A DNA stretch of 64,000 bases from Pyrenula massariospora (Eukaryota; Ascomycota; Eurotiomycetes; Pyrenulales; Pyrenulaceae). The DNA lies in NCBI GenBank assembly GCA_021030905.1, contig JAGFMI010000006.1, forward strand, positions 1,922,001-1,986,000, read 5' to 3'. The position numbers and the translations under genes were made by a program. The notes below the pieces were generated by a model, which saw only the letters and a program-made list of their open reading frames with translations, made no database searches and was not told the origin of the DNA. This document shows, in pieces, positions 55,788 through 64,000 of the stretch (positions are counted from its first letter, which is position 1; each line of letters starts with the position of its first letter).

Positions 55788-56963
55788 CTATTTAGGGTGA
55801 ATCTGCAGCAGTCGAGCGACCTCTCTATCAGCCTCGGCGGCACGGAGATGTGCTTTTGCAGATTCCTCCAGGGCTTTCGCAAGAGCGTCCCTAGCATTGC
55901 TAGCCTCATTGGTCGCGAAGCCTAACACATCTCTACCATCCTTAGTGGTCTGGCGGGCTGTTCTTTTCATCAAGCTCGTTGTCTCGTCGTCGTCACTATC
56001 GTCAGGTTCACTTTCACCGCCCTGAAGACCGTCTCTATCATTATCTCTATGCCTTCTTTCTCCGCCCCTCTCCTCGTCCCCTTCTTGTCCGCCATCCTCC
56101 TCTTCCTCGCCGCGCTCTTCAAGCGTCCTCCCCTCCCGTACCTTCCACAGGCTGTTCCCTGCACACTCGAGGACACAGATGCCTCCTACGGTGACCCACA
56201 GCGCTAGAACGGCCCTGTTGTTATCCCTAGCAGGCGTCCGATCGAGGTCTTGTCTCGCCGCAAATCCGAGGAACAGGCCCATGCCAACCAGGAACGCAAC
56301 GGCCGCGAAGCTCAGGAACGTGTTCGGAAGCCGCATGATCTGCAGGGAGGCAATACTAGCCTTCAGACGGCGGGTTCGGTGTGCGGGACGCGCCAAGGGC
56401 CTGTTGCGGCGTGCCTTCCACAACGCTCCATGACCGTCCTCGTTCTCTTCGTCCTCGTAGTACCCGCAGCTCAGCCACAGGCACACGCGCCGCTCGTCGT
56501 TTAGCATGCCGAACGCCTGCTGCTGCATGGTCGCGACGATCACACTGAGCACGCCAAAGAGCAGGCTGGAGAGGATGAAGCCTGCGGCGGACCAGTGGAT
56601 GTCGCTGAGCCCGTCGAGTTGGAGGGTTGTCATGGAGAGCTGGGCTAGGATGGCGGAGGCGACGGCCGTTCCGCCCACGGCTGACAGGTGCGAATCTTTG
56701 AAGGCCATGACAGTGCGCGGGGAGGGGGAGTTGAGGATCTCGTCCTCGATCTTGCGCATGCCCCGGACGTCGAGGAGTAGAGCAGCGAGGGCAGGGTGGT
56801 GGGGGAAGCGATGAGTGGCATAGGTATGGTCGGTTGGGGAGATGAAGGGGAGGGTGGCGAGGAGGGAGGAGGAGCCTTGGGGCCGGTGTAGGCGGGAAGG
56901 AAAGCGGAGGGCATTGGAGAGGATTGTTAGAGAGGTTGTTAGTAGGGAGAGGAGCTCGGCCAT
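55788..56963 (-). CDS. Predicted membrane protein with C-terminal coiled coil, unknown function
   Basis: A single exon of 391 residues. I see about four hydrophobic helices: near 105-125 (VGGTAVASAILAQLSM), 138-160 (AAGFILSSLLFGVLSVIVAT), 225-248 (FLSFAAVAFLVGMGLFLGFA) and 262-280 (VLALWVTVGGICVLECAG). The C-terminal 110 residues are highly charged (Glu/Asp/Arg runs), ending in an Ala/Arg/Glu-rich heptad-like segment (ARDALAKALEESAKAHLRAAEADREVARLL) that should form a coiled coil. No family recognised. Its stop codon lies 26 bp from the NLR stop on the other strand, so transcripts probably overlap. The divergent neighbour on its other side is the secreted protein gene. Confidence 0.8.
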   Translation of the reverse strand: MAELLSLLTTSLTILSNALRFPSRLHRPQGSSSLLATLPFISPTDHTYATHRFPHHPALAALLLDVRGMRKIEDEILNSPSPRTVMAFKDSHLSAVGGTAVASAILAQLSMTTLQLDGLSDIHWSAAGFILSSLLFGVLSVIVATMQQQAFGMLNDERRVCLWLSCGYYEDEENEDGHGALWKARRNRPLARPAHRTRRLKASIASLQIMRLPNTFLSFAAVAFLVGMGLFLGFAARQDLDRTPARDNNRAVLALWVTVGGICVLECAGNSLWKVREGRTLEERGEEEEDGGQEGDEERGGERRHRDNDRDGLQGGESEPDDSDDDETTSLMKRTARQTTKDGRDVLGFATNEASNARDALAKALEESAKAHLRAAEADREVARLLQIHPK

Positions 56964-57960
56964 GGTGGGAGGAGTTGCGATGCAGGATTAGGCGGCAGAA
57001 ATGGCTATCTCGAGGAGTTTGCAGGATTAGTGGGCATCGGACGAGAGAATGCTTTGCTCATCGGGATTTACCAGTACAAGTTCTGATAGTGTCCTTATCT
57101 GCAGTCTCATCAAGCCATACGGCGTTCTTGGATGTCGTTCATCCGAGCTTTGATTGTGGACATGTATAGGGAGGTAGCTGAGCGCTTCGTGGATTCATCA
57201 CCGACAGCGATATCGTGTGCTTAGGAGGAGTGCAGCGGTCCATCTTGGATTGTCTCGCCGAGGTCGCATCTGGCCCCGCCGTCGCACCCAGAGACGTCCC
57301 AGACAGCCGAGAATCTCGTCGCGTAATGTTGGAGAGGATGAGCCGTGAAGCAACTGGCCCCCCACACGGCTGAGGCGCCGTAGCCGGCAGCCTCGTTTCG
57401 TCAAGCCGATGTCACTGCCTTGTCCAAGTCAACCAGATCTACCAACAACCTACCTTGACCTCTGCCTCGTCCTCGTCCACGTGCTTTTACCAACTTCCTT
57501 TCCTACATCTCCTTCGTCATCTCGAGAACCATCACATACCAACATCAAGGCTTGCACCCTGCAGTCGCGTGTTGTTGATAGATCCAGGACACTATCTGTC
57601 TTTGACGAGCATCAACAAGGGATAGTGTACGTGTCAACTGGGTCGGCAGGCGACAGCACGCCGTACAGATCGTACTCTCACTGACCGAGAGTGACTGTTC
57701 TGGTAAGTCACAACTCCACTCGCGTCACAGAAAGAGTTATGTTCATATCTGATGGCCTTTAAAACCTTCGGTCGTCCTCCGTGCTTGAGGTCTAAACGCT
57801 TGTTATCTGATTATCTTCTTTACGTGCAACAACCCCTGAATCAGCTAATACTTGGGACTATCGTCAACACTGACGGTCTTTGTCCGTCTAGCTGACCATC
57901 TAGGCGGGCCTAATTCGTAGATACTTGTTGCTAACCGTTCACACATTCGCCGCTTGCGCC
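56964..57960. promoter_or_regulatory. Divergent region between the membrane protein and secreted protein genes
   Basis: About 1 kb. One exact iron-GATA-type site (TTATCTGAT on the plus strand) is at 57803-57811. No gene supported. Confidence 0.5.
57803..57811 (-). promoter_or_regulatory. Single ATCAGATAA site upstream of secreted protein gene
   Basis: Exact 9-base match to the iron GATA-factor consensus, about 150 bp before the start codon. A single site has less weight than the FET3/FTR1 cluster. Confidence 0.45.
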
Positions 57961-59142
57961 ATGGTTCCTTTACTTCTTTTTCTTCTCTCGTTAGTCTTTT
58001 CTGCCGCGGCCGGTCCAGTTCCGGAGAATATCTGGCCGTCGCCAGGGTCCTCTGAGCTGATCCCTCGGAGTGAAGTCATAGCTCGCGATGACAACAAACC
58101 AGGATTTCCCGATGGTAACCTTGGCTCAATAAAGCTATCCTTTACTAACGGGTACATAACACACCAACTGGAGGCCGATCTAAAATCTTATTGCGGTAGT
58201 GATATGCTAAAAGGTATCTCTCGCCCAGGTACCGTTTACGGTTCTAAGAAAGGCGACATCTCAGTTAACAACTACCTGACCGCTGTCAAGAAAAATCCAA
58301 AGAGAGAGCATGACCTGATATTGCAAGATTTGCAAGAAGACGTCGACGCATTTGCCCCTATCGCAAACAAAATTCAAGCTACCTGCCCCGCCCCGGCAAA
58401 GAGAGACCCAGGAACGGAACTTGAGATACGCGCTGGTGAGACTCTTCGAGACCCTTACTGGAACCAGTACACTGCCCAGAGCATCCAATTGCGCACTGTA
58501 TTTTGGAAATTCCCCAGCGCCTTTGCAGACAACTTCATTTCCAACTTTATAGGGAGGAGGATAGAGGGGCAGTCAATGTCAGAGGCTGGGAAGGGAGCCG
58601 CCTTCAGTGCCACTGGTGTCGCTCTTGTTCAGGTGACCAACGGGATCATCGATCACTTAAAAGCCACCGGTCAGCTACATCCCGTCCTCTATGTCGTTCT
58701 ACGCTTGTTCGGGTCTCCGATAGCAGAAATGATCAATTCATTTGGAGAGCAATTCTTCGGAACACAACCGGCCCCCCAAACATGTATAGATTGGATGTTG
58801 GTTACGTCCTACTTCCCTTTTACGAGACCGGGAAGCGATACCGAAGGAACAAACGCGGACTGGCGGGAGAGACTTTTCAACGCTTATGAACGTCGCGACC
58901 CCGCGCACACTTGGGGGTATGTTCGGAGACCCGGGGACATCGTTCGTCGTGACACGATCGGGAAACGAGACGACAGGAGAGATGACAAGATTACCGATCC
59001 TCACATGGTAGCGTACATGGATGAAGCTGATTGGGTCAATCAAGTCAAGTCGCAGCCTCCTACGTGCGACAAGGACGCCAGGCTGGTGTCAGACATCCTG
59101 AAAGACGAAGGGTACAGCGGACCGGACGTCCAGCAGATCTAG
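57961..59142 (+). CDS. Secreted protein of unknown function with several dibasic sites
   Basis: A single exon. The first ATG in frame is at 57961, giving 393 residues; the frame extends upstream only through non-ATG codons. Residues 1-17 (MVPLLLFLLSLVFSAAA) are a clear signal peptide. No family recognised. The chain contains four cysteines after the signal (in YCGSD, ATCPAP, TCIDW and TCDKD) and several Lys-Arg/Arg-Arg pairs (PKREHD, AKRDPG, YERRDP, VRRPGD, GKRDDRR) that a Kex2 protease could cut. The middle part (FSATGVALVQVTNGIIDHL, PVLYVVLRLFGSPIAEMI) is amphipathic/hydrophobic. The last 60 residues are charged. It could be a secreted effector or wall protein, but there is no direct evidence. 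Confidence 0.82.
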   Translation: MVPLLLFLLSLVFSAAAGPVPENIWPSPGSSELIPRSEVIARDDNKPGFPDGNLGSIKLSFTNGYITHQLEADLKSYCGSDMLKGISRPGTVYGSKKGDISVNNYLTAVKKNPKREHDLILQDLQEDVDAFAPIANKIQATCPAPAKRDPGTELEIRAGETLRDPYWNQYTAQSIQLRTVFWKFPSAFADNFISNFIGRRIEGQSMSEAGKGAAFSATGVALVQVTNGIIDHLKATGQLHPVLYVVLRLFGSPIAEMINSFGEQFFGTQPAPQTCIDWMLVTSYFPFTRPGSDTEGTNADWRERLFNAYERRDPAHTWGYVRRPGDIVRRDTIGKRDDRRDDKITDPHMVAYMDEADWVNQVKSQPPTCDKDARLVSDILKDEGYSGPDVQQI

Positions 59143-60183
59143 GTAAGGACGCTGGGGAAACTTGCTGGCTGGATTCTCCAGCGGGGTCCCTAATTTTGTT
59201 TTTTTTTTTCGTAGGCGGGCTCCTGGTAAGGCTTAGACCTTTTATTTTATCGAGTAGAATATTTGTAGTTGGTAGCATTCATACCCCTCGTATCAATAAT
59301 ACTTGTACATAGAAAGGTACTTGGAAATGTTCATTCAACTGTCGATAATCCTGTGTTGCCAGATCCATCACTCTCATTATGCACCCCCTTCCCCCGAGCA
59401 CGAAGAACCTAGCTTCCCCTGCTACTTTAGGTATCCTTTCGCCCCTGTCAAATTCCCGAATCAACTTGACCATTCCTTTGGTCGATCGCAACCACAGGCT
59501 TCAGGAATCGCTTATCAACTTTTCCGAGGCATGGTAGGTTGGGCCGTCTGTCTTGGGAGATGGGCGGGGCATTCTATGATATAGTGGGGACGGCGATGGT
59601 GGCAGGGGAGATTGTGGCTCGAGCTGTGATGATGTGAGGCAGCCTGATGCGGTGGAATTAAGCGTCGGGGGAGTGAGTGAAAGGGGGGGGGATGGTGTCG
59701 GGGAACAGGGAGATGATATCAGGATATAGGGAAATGATATCAGGGTATAAGGAAATGATATCAGGATATGGAAAGATAACATCGGGGCATGGCAGGGGGC
59801 ACATAAGAGTGTATCCATGTTTAGGAGTTGTGTAGATGGGAGAGCGGTGCGGTGTCGCTGCTTGAGCTTGAGTACCAAGGGTAGAATGACGAGGATCTAA
59901 GGAGGTGGGACGTCGAAGCGATTTGGAAGGTCGTCGTACGAAATGAGGACTACTTATGCGTATTTGTCCCGATTAGGTTAAGAAAGCGAACACATGCAAA
60001 TCCATATTCATTCATGGGAAGCATGCTCTGTTGTGCGAGCTTCGGTTATGTACATATTCATGTATCCGTGACACCTCTCACAACATTCTCAATTCCAAAT
60101 ACTCTATTCCAAACGCTCTGTACCCTGTACAGAAAACTTGTAATTTCTCCGTTCCACGAAGAAATTGATAATCGGCCACGCTG
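59143..60183. other. Intergenic, about 1 kb, holds a 21-bp minisatellite
   Basis: No gene recognised. It is formed of the 3' flanks of two converging genes and contains the tandem repeat at 59713-59790. Confidence 0.5.
59713..59790. repeat. 21-bp tandem repeat (minisatellite)
   Basis: Units beginning ATGATATCAGG start at 59713, 59734 and 59755 with a diverged fourth unit from 59776, a constant 21-bp period. Each full unit contains the palindrome GATATC. Confidence 0.9.
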
Positions 60184-60594
60184 TCATGCATCTGCAGGGA
60201 TCCCTTCGTCGTCGCCAGGCTCTCTATAGCCGCCGGATGGTTTAGCTCCACGTGTACGGCCACCTCCGATGATGTTGGACTGGTCGATTGCGTCGGCGTC
60301 GTCGCGAGCTAGTCTGATGGTCAGCGCCGTAAGTGATGGTGTTGAGGAGACACGTGGAAAGATAGGATAAAGGGAATGAAACAAGTTGGAATAAGCTTAG
60401 AAGCAATACGTACCCAACTGCTCGTCCGAATCGGCGGTGTTGGCATCAATTGGGTCCTCGACGGGAGCATCATCCTTCGTCACCAGGATATCACCTTGCC
60501 CAGTGCGGGATTGATACTCAGAGTCGACGGCATCGCCGGAGTCGGCACCGCTGGCTGTCTTTTCGGGTTGAAAGTCGTCTGCGGAGGCGGACAT
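60184..60594 (-). CDS. Small CHZ-motif-like protein
   Basis: Exons 60414-60594 and 60184-60308 give 101 residues, separated by a 105-nt intron that joins DEQL to ARDDADAIDQSNIIGGGRTRG. The tail element IDQSNIIGGGRTRGAKP is like the CHZ motif (pattern D-x-S-N-I-I plus R-T-R-G) of histone H2A.Z chaperone Chz1, and I recall short fungal proteins with this exact layout. The body is acidic and hydrophilic (GDAVDSEYQSRTGQG, DDAPVEDPIDANTADSD), predicted disordered. It lacks the long Asp/Glu runs of classical Chz1, so a histone role is inferred only from the motif. It is divergent from MUS81 across 1.2 kb. Confidence 0.75.
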
Positions 60595-61807
60595 TGCTGC
60601 TAGCTATGGGATTTTGATTGGGTTGCTGATACAGATAGGTAGTAAAGTAGTAAATCTTGTTGAAGGTTGCCAGCTCAATTGTAGGGGGGGATGGGCGGAT
60701 TTTGTAGGCTTGTCACTTTGTCAGGTTCACATTATGTCACTCGCTCGCATCCTTTTGGATGTCATTACGGCTGTGAGTTAGACTTCTCGAAGGAAAGGCG
60801 TTGAGGCACCCTCTACAAGAGCAACGTCTTGATGTCATCCTCATCGAAAGCTGCAGGACCTATGCTGGTGGATAGGGCACGGTGGGCCTGTGGGAGTGTA
60901 AGCCGTGGGTCCCCCATGCATAAGAGGGTTTGAAAACAAATGTAAAGCTGTAGATCCGGAGATGTTCGATCTCAGATGTAGATATCAAAGGTTCTCCGAT
61001 TGGCGCGGAAGCAAACGCCTTCGATCTGTCAGATCTGGGATCAGGAACGGGGATGGTGTCTGTGCTTTTAAGCTTCAATCATGAACGTCATGAAAGGGTG
61101 TCTATCGCGATGAAACGATAGCGGAACGCCATCGCGTGTGATTGAGACGCGTTGAATGCCTGATTAGCGTTCGCGTTGGGATTGTCAAAGTGATTTCGAT
61201 CATGTATCTAGTGCTAGATCACGCTATCGACCAATTCGATCCAAGACAAAATTGCTAGAGAGGGATCGCACGCGGGAAGAGCGCAAAGAGAGGTTAGTTA
61301 GCACTAGCGGTTAATCAGAATCTGCGAGGTAGTGAACTGAGATAGGGTCTCAATGCTCCAAGCCTTCCTTTTCAAGCTGCTGGGTGGGGTGCCGTGAAAG
61401 TCACAGTAGTGAATCCTCGTGCTTTCTGTCATCTCTAGGTTTGGTGGCATGACTGTCATGAAGATAGAGAGTTTGATACGGCTAGCGAACAAAGTTCTCT
61501 ACCTTTGCTAAGCTGATTTAGATCAGTACTCCAAACCCACGGCCGTACTTGGGACCAGAATCTAGGTCCTGACTATGCTAGAGACATCTGTGGGACGTAA
61601 TCAATTCGTCCGAAAATGAAATGGAAGTCAATTGCGTCACGGGATCCCGTGTCTTAGCGCGTTTTGTTCCTGCAAGCACTCTAACCCCTGCAAGAAATGT
61701 AAACAGAGAGGCTCACCAGCGTAATGACCAGCGTCATCAGACTGCTACAAGCCAGCATATTCCTATATTGTGACATTGGGGTCTGACATTGTTAAGCAAC
61801 CTGTCCG
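60595..61807. promoter_or_regulatory. Divergent region between the CHZ-like and MUS81 genes
   Basis: About 1.2 kb with no gene recognised; it should contain both promoters. Confidence 0.45.
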
Positions 61808-63765
61808 ATGACTATGGCAGAAACATGCGGCAACCCACTATTGCTTCAATTTATCAAAGAATGGATGGATCAGGCGAGGGAGCGGAACAGTAAGGGCTTC
61901 ACAACGTCAGCCCGCGATCCAAGTTCTAGGCCTCTCCACTGATACTTCTCAGATACAAGAAGGCCTATGAATCCATGAAGTCTTGTCCTATGAAATTTGA
62001 CCATCCATCAGAAGCACAACGGCTACAGGGTCTCGGTCCTAAACTATGCGAGCGATTGACGGAAAAGCTCAAGGCTTACTGTGTTGCTAATGATCTTACT
62101 CCGCCACCAGAACATCAAATTCATCGGCCTTCGAAAAGGAATAGCGATAATGGTGGTCTTAATGAAGGAGGAGTTGAGCCTCAAGCTCAACCTGCAAAAA
62201 AAGCTCGCAAAACGAAACCTTACGTTCCACCTCTCCGTTCCGGCGCTTACGCTCTCATTCTCGCGCTGGCAACATTAGATGAAAATGCATCACAAGGAAT
62301 GAGCAAAGCTGAAACGATTCAACTGGCTGAGCCACACTGCGACACGTCGTTTACTGCGCCGAGTGACCCAACCAAGCATTATACTGCTTGGAACGCCATA
62401 AAGACATTGCTCAACAAAGACTTGGTATACGAGCACGGTCGGCCGTTGCGAAGATACATGTTGACGGAGGAAGGCCGGGAATGCGCTATACGATTGCATA
62501 AAAGCTCGAATGGTCGGATGGATGCATTAATGAGCCAAAATAAAAAGCAGAATTCAAGACATACAAGCCCTCAGAGACCGGACATGACCTTGGACAATGC
62601 TTTGTCCATCAAAGATCAATTGCCGAACATTGTTTCGGACCAGGTGGCAGAAAGGCGGCAAAGAAAGCAAGACGAGAGACAATTCCTACAACTCATATCC
62701 AGCAGTCCGCCACCATCCCCGGAAAGGCCCATCCCAGGCCAGCAACTAAACCAGCAATCTACTGTCCCTACAACAGCCCAACCTCCAATCTCCGAGGACT
62801 TGTCTACCTCTCTTCCCAAATTCACTCCCATCATTCTCCCCGCCGGCTCGTTCACCGTCCATCTTCTCCTCGACACCCGCGAAATCCGCACCACCACCGA
62901 TCGTGACTACATCTCGACCGAACTATCCAAGCGCGGCATCACAGCTACAACACGCGCCCTCCCCCTCGGCGACGCGCTCTGGATCGCCCGCCCCAAAAAC
63001 CCCTACTCTCTCTCACCACACCTCCTCGACGACGAAAACCAGGACCCCAGCAAAATCGAAATCGTCCTCGACCACGTCCTCGAACGCAAACGCCTCGACG
63101 ACCTCATCTCCAGCATCAAAGACGGCCGCTTCCACGAGCAGAAGTTCCGCCTCCGCAAATCCGCCATCCCCCACGTCACCTATCTCGTCGAAAACTTCTC
63201 CCTGTCCGCCGACAAATCCTCTCGCTACGCCGACGCCGTCGCCTCCGCCATCGCCGGCACCCAGGTCGTGAACGGGTACTTTGTCAAGCGCACCGCCAAG
63301 CTCGACGACAGCATCCGCTACCTCGCCCGCCTGACCCGCCTCCTGCAGGCTAAGTATGAAAAACACCCGCTCCACGTCATCCCCCCGGAAGCGCTGAGCC
63401 CGCGCACCTACACCGCGCTGCAGGCCCGGCTCCGCGCCGCGCAACCACAGACCCCACCGCACTACATCACTTTCTCGGCCTTTGGCGCGCTGGTGGGCAA
63501 GGCCAGCGCGCTGACGCTAAGAGATGTCTACCTGAAGATGCTGATGTGCACGCGCGGAGTGACGGGGGAGCGGGCGCTGGAGATTGCCAAGGTGTGGGGG
63601 ACGCCGAGGGGGTTGGTGGAGGGGTTTGAGGAACGAAAGGGGAAAGGGAAAGGGGGAGGGAGAGGGGGGGAGGAGATGGTGCATGAGGTGTTGGGGAGGG
63701 GGCCGGTGCCGAGGAGGAGGGTGGGGAGGGGGCTTGGGAGGAAGATTGGGGAGGTTTGGGGGTGA
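61808..63765 (+). CDS. MUS81: MUS81 structure-specific endonuclease subunit
   Basis: Exons 61808-61905 and 61953-63765 give 636 residues; a second in-frame ATG at 61814 would give 634. The splice joins SKGFTT to YKKAYESMKSCPMKF and completes the N-terminal helix-hairpin-helix region (SEAQRLQGLGPKLCERL). A winged-helix segment follows (KHYTAWNAIKTLLNKDLVYEHGRPLRRYMLTEEG). The ERCC4-type nuclease domain has LLLDTREIR (about 337-345), LGDALW (about 371-376) and the metal site ERKRLDD (about 410-416), so catalytic residues are intact. With Eme1/Mms4 it cuts branched replication and recombination intermediates. The coding strand is C-rich at about 62830-63350 and G-rich from 63500 to the stop. The terminal Gly/Arg/Lys-rich run (GKGKGGGRGG) lies within the C-terminal HhH region and is unusual. 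Confidence 0.95.
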
Positions 63766-64000
63766 AGTGGAGAGTGGAGTGGGGATGGGGAGGGGGGATT
63801 GGGAGCTTTGGGTGGGAGATGTTTAGTTGGGAGGGGTTTGGGTGTGGCGGGTAAATGGATAGATGGCTTGTATATATAGTATTTGAACATATGTTGAAAT
63901 TGGTGGACTTTCAAAGTCTGCCACTGCGTCGGAGTCATTGATACGCTTACGAACTGGGTAGGCCTGCACTATTACATACAACGTTCTGGTTCTGGTTCTC
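63766..64000. other. MUS81 3' flank
   Basis: G-rich, then AT-rich sequence, with no gene recognised before the window edge. Confidence 0.5.

Noticed and set aside
62903-63462. Alternative frames on both strands of MUS81 (122 and 149 codons)
   Set aside because: Ser/Pro/Thr-rich and Gly/Glu/Ala-rich shadows of the C-rich MUS81 exon that encodes the intact ERCC4 nuclease motif.

Overview
This window is nuclear DNA from a filamentous ascomycete (Pezizomycotina). The evidence is a combination of fungus-restricted families (a Ppo/linoleate diol synthase-type oxygenase, a HET-domain protein, a NACHT-ankyrin NLR, a Zn2Cys6 regulator, a Pbs2-type MAPKK with the SIAKT activation loop, and a divergent FET3/FTR1 pair) with short introns (about 46-110 nt, one near 176 nt), ordinary GT-AG splicing and roughly one gene per 3 kb. 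The class cannot be fixed from the sequence alone. I saw no rRNA, no convincing tRNA, no CRISPR and no recognisable transposon or viral element.

Left part (1-28 kb): the 3' three quarters of a fatty-acid dioxygenase/P450 fusion (Ppo family), an EFM2-like lysine methyltransferase, a HET-domain protein, a long choline kinase (minus), the HOG-pathway MAPKK PBS2 (minus), a PhzF-family protein, a gene-poor stretch of about 4.1 kb, a Zn2Cys6 transcription factor, and a UCH37-type deubiquitinase, then another 2.3 kb gene-poor gap with simple repeats.

Middle part (28-46 kb): mostly conserved housekeeping genes: transportin KAP104, a SAC-domain phosphoinositide phosphatase with an hSac2-like region, an auxin-efflux-carrier-type membrane protein, a NIPA-type Mg2+ transporter with six introns, coatomer delta RET2 (all minus), and an acidic protein whose conserved core I read as DUF2420 (plus).

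Right part (46-64 kb): the reductive iron uptake pair FTR1 (minus) and FET3 (plus), sharing one 1.55-kb promoter that carries six exact ATCWGATAA (iron GATA-factor) sites. Then come a HeLo-like/NACHT/ankyrin NLR, a convergent membrane protein ending 26 bp from it, a secreted protein of unknown function, a small CHZ-motif protein and the MUS81 nuclease. Exon coordinates were derived by hand from splice signals, reading frame and family conservation.

Functional links visible in the window are the FET3-FTR1 ferroxidase/permease complex under a common iron-responsive promoter, and two unlinked allorecognition-type genes (HET and NLR). The most unusual sequence-level signals are a Thr in place of the catalytic Asn in the Ppo P450 motif, a coatomer start codon separated from the rest of its gene by an intron, an in-frame removable intron in the NIPA gene, and a recurrent switch from C-rich to G-rich coding strand toward the 3' ends of genes.
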